NCBI GenBank assembly: GCA_033807775.1
Contig: CM066317.1
Location: 9,259,870 to 9,323,869, forward strand
Direction of reading: 5' to 3'
Source: Saussurea involucrata
Taxonomy: Eukaryota > Streptophyta > Magnoliopsida > Asterales > Asteraceae
DNA: 64,000 bases
Each line of letters begins with the position of its first letter. Within the stretch, counting starts at the first letter, position 1. Positions 57,593-64,000 of this stretch are shown one piece after another. Below the pieces are notes generated by a model. It did no database searches. It was not told the DNA's origin and saw nothing but the letters and a program-made list of their open reading frames with translations. The translations under genes and the position numbers were made by a program.

Positions 57593-60500
57593 AGATGGAA
57601 GCCGAAGGCCTCACCTTGGGGCTTGGGAGAAAGCGATCGGAAGAGGTGGTTGGAGTCGAGAAAAAATTGGCTAAATCTTGAAATAAAGAGGATGGATATG
57701 GCTAAACAAAAAGCAAAGGTGCGTTGGCTTATAGATGGAGATGAAAATTCAAAGATTTTCCATGCAGCCATCAAGTACCGGGAAATGAAGAATGCTATCA
57801 AAGTTATGTTCATCAACTCAAATTGGACCGAGGACCCGGAAAAAAATAAAAGATCATGAGTATAATTTCTTTAAAACCAAACTCTCCTCTTCGGGACCTA
57901 ATGAGACAACATTTGCAAGTGAAAAATTCAGAAAGTTGTCTAGGGAGGAAGCTATGGAGCTAGAAAGAACCTTTTGGGAGGATGAGGTATGGGCGAGAAT
58001 CAAAGAGTGTGGCAATGACAAGTCCCCGGGACCGGACGGGTTCTCTTTAATTCGGTTTTGTAAAAAAAACCGGGGCTTAATTAAATCAGATCTCTTGAAG
58101 GCCATGAATTGGTTCTGGGAAAACGAAAGGATCAGTGGCGAGTGTAACTCTTTTTTTTTGATTTTAATTCCTAAAGTCAAAAATCCAATCGATCTTGGGG
58201 AGTTTAGACCGATAAGCCTTATTGGAGTGTTCTATAAGATCATATTGCGAAAGTATTGGCGATAAGGATAAAAAGGGTAATGGGGAGCCTAATAAGCAAA
58301 GAACAAAGTGCCTTCGTCAAAGGAAGGTACCTTTTGGACGGAATTCTTCTAGCTAATGAAGTGGTCGATTTTGTGCGGAAGAAAAAGGAAAAAGGTTTGG
58401 TATTCAAAGTAGATTTTGAAAAAGCCTACGACAGTGTCAATTGGGTTTTTTTATTGGATATGTTAAAAGGTTTTGGTAGAAAATGGTGCGGGTGGATCAA
58501 AGCGTGCTTAGCCTCATCTTCAGTTTCGGTTTTAGTTATCGATAGCCCCGGTAAGGAATTTAAAATGCAAAAGGGTCTACGCCAAGGAGACCCGTTGGCC
58601 CCATTCCTTTTTTTGATAGTGGCCGAAGGATTGCATGTTCTTATTGAGGAAGCAAAAGAGAAAGGTTTGTACGAAGGGATAAAGGTGGGGGAGGATATGT
58701 CGGTGTCACATCTGCAATACGCGGATGATGTAATTTTATTCGGAATATGGAGCATCACCAATTTAAGGAATTTGCTGAAAATTTCAAGGTGTTTTCACGC
58801 GATTTCGGGGCTGAAAATTAATGTAAAAAAAGTAAGATTTTCGGTGTTGGAGCACCCGAGTCGGAAGTTCAAATGTGGGCAAACGGGTTGGGGTGCGGGT
58901 TCGGAAAGATGCCTTTCACGTATTTAGGCCTTCCCGTGGGTGCTTCAATGAGGAGACTCGATCAATGGAAGTCGGTCATTGAAAAAGTTAAAAAGAGGCT
59001 TGCCTCTTGGAAGGCAAGGCTACTTTCTTTCGGCGGTAGATGGACGTTGGTTAGGTCGGTCCTCGAAAGTCTTCCACTTTATTACCTCTCGTTGTTTCGG
59101 GCCCCGAAAGGGGTCCTAAACCTCTTGGAAAAGTTGCGATGTCGATTCTTTTTTTTTTGGGGGGGGGGGGGAGGGGGGACGATGGGTCGAGTGGTAAAAG
59201 AAGTATGGTGTGGGTAAAATGGGCGAAGACGATGGGAAGCTTCAAGAATGGTGGTTTGAACACAGGTAGCCTTCGAGCATCCAACTTGGGTTTGTTGGAT
59301 AAGTGGTGGTGGCGCTTCCACAATGAAAAGAAAGCCTTGTGGGTCAAGATTGTTGAAAGCATTTATGGCAAAGAGGGGGCTTGGGAGAAGAACCTTGGGT
59401 TGGTAATAGAAAATCGACGTGGAGTAGCATCATAAAAGTGGGACGGGATATTGATGAATTGGGTTTGGAGTTTTCGTCTTCCTTTGGGAAAAGCGTAGGA
59501 AACGGGAGAGCTTTAAGCTTATGGAGTGACAAATGGGCAGGGAACTCATCACTTAAAATGGAATTCCCGAGACTTTTTCAATTAGATTCGGAAATGAATG
59601 CTTCGGTTTTTGACAAAGGAAAGTGGGTGGGGGGTAATTGGGAATGGATATGGTCGTGGCCAAGGGAACCAAGAGGTAGAGAATAGGGAGAGTTGGAGGA
59701 TTTGACTAGAAAGCTTCAAAATTGCAATCCGGTGAAGGAAAGGAAGGATCGAGCGAGATGGAAAATGGATGTGAATGGCATTTTCACGGTCAGGTCAAAA
59801 GTTTGAGGACTGCGCGCAGTCAATGAGAAGGAGTTGTCCAATTTCGACTCGCCTTTGGAAACTATTTGGAATAAGGTGGTTTCGAAAAAGGTAAGTATTT
59901 TTATTTGGAGAACTCGTCTACGTAAAATCCCATGCAGATTGGTGTTAGATTCGATTGGAATGGATTTACATTTGGTTCTTTGCCCAAGATGTGGGAATGA
60001 AGCAGAATCGATAAAACATGCTCTGATTCAATGCGAAGAGGTCAATAAGTTATGGAAAAGTGTGGGAAGGTGGTAGGATATCAACCTAGACGAGACCCGA
60101 TCGGTAAATGACTTGATGGACGCGGGAACCCAACTCAGAGTAGGAGCAGGAAGTTAGACTTTATGGACAGGTCTGATTTGGACTTTTTTATACTTGATAT
60201 GGTTGAGCAGAAATAATGTGATTTTCAAAGGTGAGAAAAGAAAAATGGGAGAACAATTTTTTGAATTCCAATGAAAATCGTTTGAATGGATCACGAGTTG
60301 AGATCGAGGCTTGAAGGCGGACTGGACCAGGTTATCGTCGCCTTCAAACCTGTGTTGTGGTTAAAAAGGTGGCAGAAGGGGCATATGACAGCGGCTTTTT
60401 GGGTTATGCGCTGCCCAACAGTCGGCTGTTTCGGCGCTGCACGGGAGGGGTTGTTTGTGTGCAGCAGTTGTGCAGCCATCACCGCTGCTGGTGCTCAGGT

Positions 60501-60829
60501 CTGCAGTGGCTGTCCCATTAAGCCATAGCTGACTTGGCTTGATCGAGATATGGTGTGGATGGTTTGTGGCTGGTCCGTGATTAAGACAGCGATTAAGTTG
60601 TGGTTAGACAGGTTCTGCTTTGTTCTGTTTGCAGCTGCAGGGGCTGTTTAGATAGTGCTAAATCTTGGACAGCTGTTGTGTTGGTTTTGCTTAATCGAGC
60701 ATTCAGTTGTGTGCTGTGTTATTTGGTTAGTTACTTTATGCAGGTTGTTTTGTATTGTTTGAGTTTGCTTCCTTGTACATTTGTAAATTTGTGCAGTGGA
60801 ATAAAATTTTCTTGCCTTTCAAAAAAAAA
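57593..60829 (+). pseudogene. 5'-truncated LINE (L1-like) ORF2 with poly(A) tail
   Basis: Enters midway in ORF2: VRWLIDGDENSKIFHAA (about 57720), then RT motifs NDKSPGPDGFS, LGEFRPISLIG, FVKGRYLLDGI, KVDFEKAYDSV, LRQGDPLAPFLF and the catalytic LQYADDVILF (about 58711-58740). MPFTYLGLPVG and WKARLLSFGGRW follow. The end has a zf-RVT domain (FIWRTRLRKIPC, LCPRCGNEAESIKHAL; 59834-60076). At least four frameshifts and several stops break it, including one at a poly-T/poly-G tract at 59149-59171. ORF1 and the endonuclease are missing. After about 540 bp of 3' UTR comes an A-run at 60821-60829. No TSD was found. Confidence 0.88.
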
Positions 60830-60956
60830 CGCAAGATTTGATATAAGATAATAATATAATCTTTTATTTATTTATTTTCTAATATTGGTAAAGACAAAAC
60901 ACAAAAAACAAAGAAAAGGATAAAAAAACAAAATACAAAGTGATATTTATCACTTG

Positions 60957-61315
60957 GAAAATTAATTAAAATACCCCAAGTTTGAAATTGAGTTACCAAA
61001 ATACCCTAAAAATGAAAAGTTTACCAAAATGTCATTTTTTTCCGCGGAGGGAGCCCTCTATAGCGGGCAGGGACCAATTGTGAAAACTTTTGCAAGATTA
61101 TTTACACTTTCAGTCCCCATCGCGGCCTCGATCGCGGGCCTCGTTCGCGGGCCAGGGACTGAAAGTGTAAATATATCTTGCAAAAAATTTCACAATTGGT
61201 CCCTGCCCGCGATAGCGGGGTCCCTTCGCGGAAAAAAATGGCATTTTGGTAAACTTTTTATTTTTTGGGGTATTTTGGTAAGTCAATGTCAAACTTGAGG
61301 TATTTTAATTAAATT
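60957..61315. mobile_element. Second member of the CCGCGAT-core MITE family
   Basis: The ends GAAAATTAATTAAAATACC and, in reverse, GAATTTAATTAAAATACC, with inner inverted arms TACACTTTCAGTCCCT and CCAATTGTGAAA, match the layout of 22135-22497. The TSD is not clear. The core is GCGGGC-rich as in the other copy. Confidence 0.82.
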
Positions 61316-61453
61316 CGCATTTTGATAATACACTTCAATGATCGAGGATGAATTATGACAAGATGTCCATAACTTGACAGGTATCGATAAGGCCATCCGT
61401 AGCGGCACCGGGTATAGGGCGGGCTTTCTATCGGGTTTGTGCGGGTACCGCTA

Positions 61454-61454
<1 letters not shown>

Positions 61455-61484
<30 letters not shown>
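61455..61484 (+). repeat. Run of 30 guanines
   Basis: Uninterrupted G homopolymer inside the left end of the ORF1 Harbinger element. It could form a G-quadruplex; its exact length may be a sequencing artefact. Confidence 0.9.
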
Positions 61485-61696
61485 CTCGGGCTCAAGCGGG
61501 TTCCTTCCCCGGGTTCCCCAACCCGATTGATCCCGATCATTTCTTTTTTTTTTTTTAATTTTGAAAATATTAAAAACTAACGGCTCTTTCAACGACTTTT
61601 TTTATTTATTGTTTTCAATTTAATCACACTATATATATTAACCCAAACCTCTTATTTTTTCACACCAAAATCTCTCAAATTCTCTCAAATTTCATC

Positions 61697-62976
61697 ATGA
61701 ATCCAAACAAAACACCTACATCCCGTCGTAACCGACCGGATACACCGCAACCGCAAGAAGACCCGGAGCTTGGTTTCCAAGCGTTTTCACAACAAGGTTA
61801 TCATCCGCAATTTCGCAACAATTTCCGCCACAATTTTCGCAACAATTTCCTTACCAATTTACATATCCCGGTTTAATTCAACAAGGTTTTACTCCGACCA
61901 ACTACAATCTTCCTTCACCCGCAATCGATCTCGACGACGACATCGTTCCGGAAACCCAACATTCTATCCCGCACACACCACAATCCATCTCCACACAACA
62001 ATCTATCCCGGAACCATCAAATCCGACACCAACGAGAAAAGGAAAAAACACAAAATATGAAAATAGAGCCGCCAAACAAAAGTGGAGTAAACCGGAGGAA
62101 CTCGCGTTAGTGTCGGCGTGGATTGACGTTTCGGAGGACTCCGTTGTCGGTAACGCACAAACCGGTGGTAATATTTTTATTGTTATTATTATTATTATTA
62201 TTGTTATTGTTATTATTATTATTATTGTTATTATTAAGATTATTAAGATTATTAATATTATTATTAATGTTTGTATTTACATAAATGTAGAGAGTTTTTG
62301 GAACCGAATCGGGCAAGTGTTCTTTAATTCTATGGGTCGCGGAAATTATAGAACAACTCATCAACTCAACACCAAATTCAAAGACCTCAATAAAAAAATA
62401 ACGATATTTTCCGGCATCTACAACAACTTGGTCAATAATAGATCAAGTGGAATGAGTGAGGTCGACATTTCGCGAACGGCACACGAACGGTACCGAACGG
62501 AACTTGGGCTTGCTTTCACACACGAACAAGCTTGGGAAGTCCTCAAAAAATGTCCAAAATGGGCAACCGTTCCAACCATGACGACAAATTCATCGCGGGG
62601 TTCGAAACGTACCAAACCTTCCGATGATGACGATGAAGACGTCAACGAGGTCGAGGTCGAGCAACTTCAACGACCCATCGGAAGAAATAAGGCCAAAAAA
62701 GCGTCAACTTCAACTTCGACCGTCGGGTCGCTGTCGGACGAAAATGTTTCAAAACTCTTGACGACCATAAACTCGTTCAACGAGCATGTGGATGGTACGA
62801 TGGAGTATAAAATGAAAAAACTTGAACTCGAAGAAAAACAGTTGCAACTCGAGTTAGAAAAACGATTTGATAAGGACTTCGAGTTTTTCATAGCCCCGCA
62901 TGATCACCTTGAGGGAGATATTTTGAGGGCTACTTTAGCGAAGAAAGATAGAATTAGAAAATTACATAATTTTTAA
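61697..62976 (+). pseudogene. Harbinger ORF1 protein (Myb/SANT-like, NAM-associated domain), one frameshift
   Basis: Exon 1 is 61697-62167, the intron 62168-62290 (GTAAT..TGTAG, filled with an ATT repeat) and exon 2 62291-62976. Exon 1 opens MNPNKTPTSRRNRPDTPQ, then a Gln/Phe/Pro-rich stretch where one base appears lost near 61813. After it comes the Myb/SANT-like start AAKQKWSKPEELALVSAWID. Exon 2 has SFWNRIGQVFF, THQLNTKFKDLNKKI, SGMSEVDISRTAHERY and EQAWEVLKKCPKW, an acidic Asp run, and a Glu/Leu-rich coiled coil (about 62810-62890). The family role is to bind DNA and assist the transposase. A short upstream frame or an assembly error at the frameshift cannot be excluded. Confidence 0.85.
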
Positions 62977-63260
62977 TATTAGTTTTTAGTGTTTTGTATT
63001 TTTTTAATTTTTAATTTTTTAATGAATGATATGAATTTTTATTTTTATTATTTATCTTATTTTTATTTATTAAAAAATATATAAATATTTTTATTTTGTT
63101 AAATAATTAAATGTATAAATAAAAGAATTAAAAAAATGAGGTGGCAAGAGGGCTTTAGGGTATTGCTACTCCACTTTTGGGTTTGTAGATGGTTTGGAGA
63201 AAAGCTGATGTGGTGCTGAGATGACTTTAAGGCTTTTGGGTATTGCTACGGATGGTCTAA

Positions 63261-63618
63261 TATGCAACTTCGATGATGATGAATTATGTTGGATTCTATC
63301 TCCTTTATCTTCTTATTTTTCAATTTCTTTTTCTTTTAGAACTTTTAATATTATTTTTTTTAGATTAGTTCGTTACAATTACTTCTATTTTATATTTATC
63401 GATTTAAATTTGAGCTATTTTAAACTTGACAAACTTGAGCTATTTTAAACTTTGACAGTTGCTATATATGTATGTGACAACCTAAATATGGGAATGATGT
63501 CACACACGCTTTATGCTAAACACCATGAACAATGCCCCCTCCTGAGACTAAGCACGGGGGTTCCGCTACCCGGTTAGCGGATGGGGTCAAGGGGCAGCGC
63601 CCCTAGAGAAAAAAATTC
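63261..63618. other. Spacer without recognised gene
   Basis: AT-rich to 63470, then a GC-richer stretch with GGGGGTTCCGCTACCCGG and GGGGCAGCGCCCCT (a small palindrome). The latter style is seen in plant LTRs, but no LTR border could be defined. Confidence 0.4.
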
Positions 63619-64000
63619 CACTATTGAATGGGCGATTACTTGGGCGAGGATACAATTTTTATCTCAAGAAACAATCGCGATAACACATTTTATCGCAGCC
63701 TTGCGATAACCTCTTTTTATCGCAAGCTATATCTGCGATAAAACCCTTTTAATCGCATGCCATTGTTGCGATAACCATTTTTGTCGCAATTTTGCCTTGC
63801 GATAACCAAATAAGCCGTTTATCGCAACAGAGGGTTGCGATAACTTACTGTTCACACTGTTTTATCGCACCCCAGATACGCGATAAAAAATACTATTCAC
63901 CCTAGTTTATCGCAAGCCACATTTGCGATAAATTTAAAACTCCTCGATGATTTTTGTCGCACCCGAAAGGCGCGATAAAATTTTTGCGATTCTTCTACTT
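63619..64000 (+). mobile_element. Probable CACTA-like transposon terminus with hairpin subterminal repeats
   Basis: A CACTATTGAATGGGCGATTA end at 63619 is followed, from about 63665 to the window end, by about eight pairs of the form TATCGCA-N(5-10)-TGCGATA. Regular subterminal inverted repeats next to a CACTA end are typical of the En/Spm superfamily. The other end, TSD and transposase lie outside the window, so the class is an inference. Confidence 0.5.

Larger units (their letters stand above)
61391..63257 (+). mobile_element. Complete PIF/Harbinger element carrying only ORF1
   Basis: 1867 bp. The left TIR GGCCATCCGTAGCGG and the right TIR, in reverse, GACCATCCGTAGCAA are flanked by TAA (61388-61390, 63258-63260). 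A G-rich left end with a 30-G run, a leader ending CACACCAAAAT (about 61662), a two-exon Myb-like gene, a T/A-rich 3' region nearly the same as that of 19054-19330, and a subterminal AGCTGATGTGGTGCTGAGAT motif follow. There is no transposase gene. Confidence 0.92.

Noticed and set aside
60286..60851. 80- and 83-codon frames after the LINE zinc-finger domain
   Set aside because: They sit in the LINE 3' UTR before the poly(A) tail and have no domain.
62168..62290. Ile/Val-rich run in translation within the Harbinger ORF1 gene
   Set aside because: It is translation of the ATT-repeat intron. GT/AG borders and the parallel intron at 20021-20125 show it is spliced out.

Overview
This is a nuclear plant window, almost certainly from a eudicot with a repeat-rich genome. 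The evidence is spliced introns with GT/AG borders, a CYP71-type cytochrome P450, Ty1/copia and Ty3/gypsy elements with plant initiator-tRNA primer sites, plant PIF/Harbinger transposons and many MITEs. P450 wording and LINE style feel Asteraceae-like, but that is a weak guess. The only gene that looks intact and cellular is the two-exon P450 at 25939-28060. No tRNA, rRNA, CRISPR or bacterial operon was seen.

Layout. 1-2937: 5' end of a SIRE-like copia element on the minus strand. 2938-6386: decayed 3' end and LTR of a Tekay-like gypsy element. 6416-18769: three TIR elements packed end to end at (TA)n tracts. The third is split by a young 9.3-kb non-autonomous LTR element (8586-17891, TSD GATAC) whose two 2.5-kb LTRs are nearly identical. 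19054-20644: a Harbinger ORF1 element broken and fused to a copia gag fragment. 21766-22497: two Mutator-type MITEs with 9-10 bp TSDs. 23318-25234: a complete Harbinger element carrying only the transposase.

25398-28060: the P450, with a Tourist-like MITE in its upstream region and a Tourist-like MITE nested inside a Stowaway-like MITE in its intron. 28076-31745: a copia element whose LTR begins 15 bp after the P450 stop codon; it lacks RT/RNase H and its 3' LTR. 32228-35113: a solo gypsy LTR (TSD ACTGT) in exon-like sequence.

35328-55960: a CRM chromovirus (TSD ATTTT) that hosts other elements. A gag-protease-only Athila relative (39184-46538, TSD GTACT) sits in its pol. A truncated minus-strand copy of the same Athila family (47710 to about 55690) sits in its 3' LTR. 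That copy is itself interrupted by a gag-only Tekay-like element (49427-54255, TSD GGTAG). 55966-60829: a degenerate LTR, then a 5'-truncated LINE. 60957-63257: a second copy of the 22-kb MITE family, then a Harbinger element carrying only ORF1 (TSD TAA). 63619-64000: probable terminus of a CACTA-like element built of regular short hairpins.

Three observations look least ordinary. First, Harbinger transposase and its Myb-like partner lie in separate elements that share termini, leader motif and subterminal motif. Second, an array of three hairpins in the noncoding part of the Athila-like family is conserved between two copies, with paired stem changes. Third, CGCG/TCGCA palindromic motifs recur in LTRs and leaders of otherwise unrelated families. 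Boundaries quoted to the base are those where TG..CA ends, TIRs and TSDs could be read; others are marked approximate.
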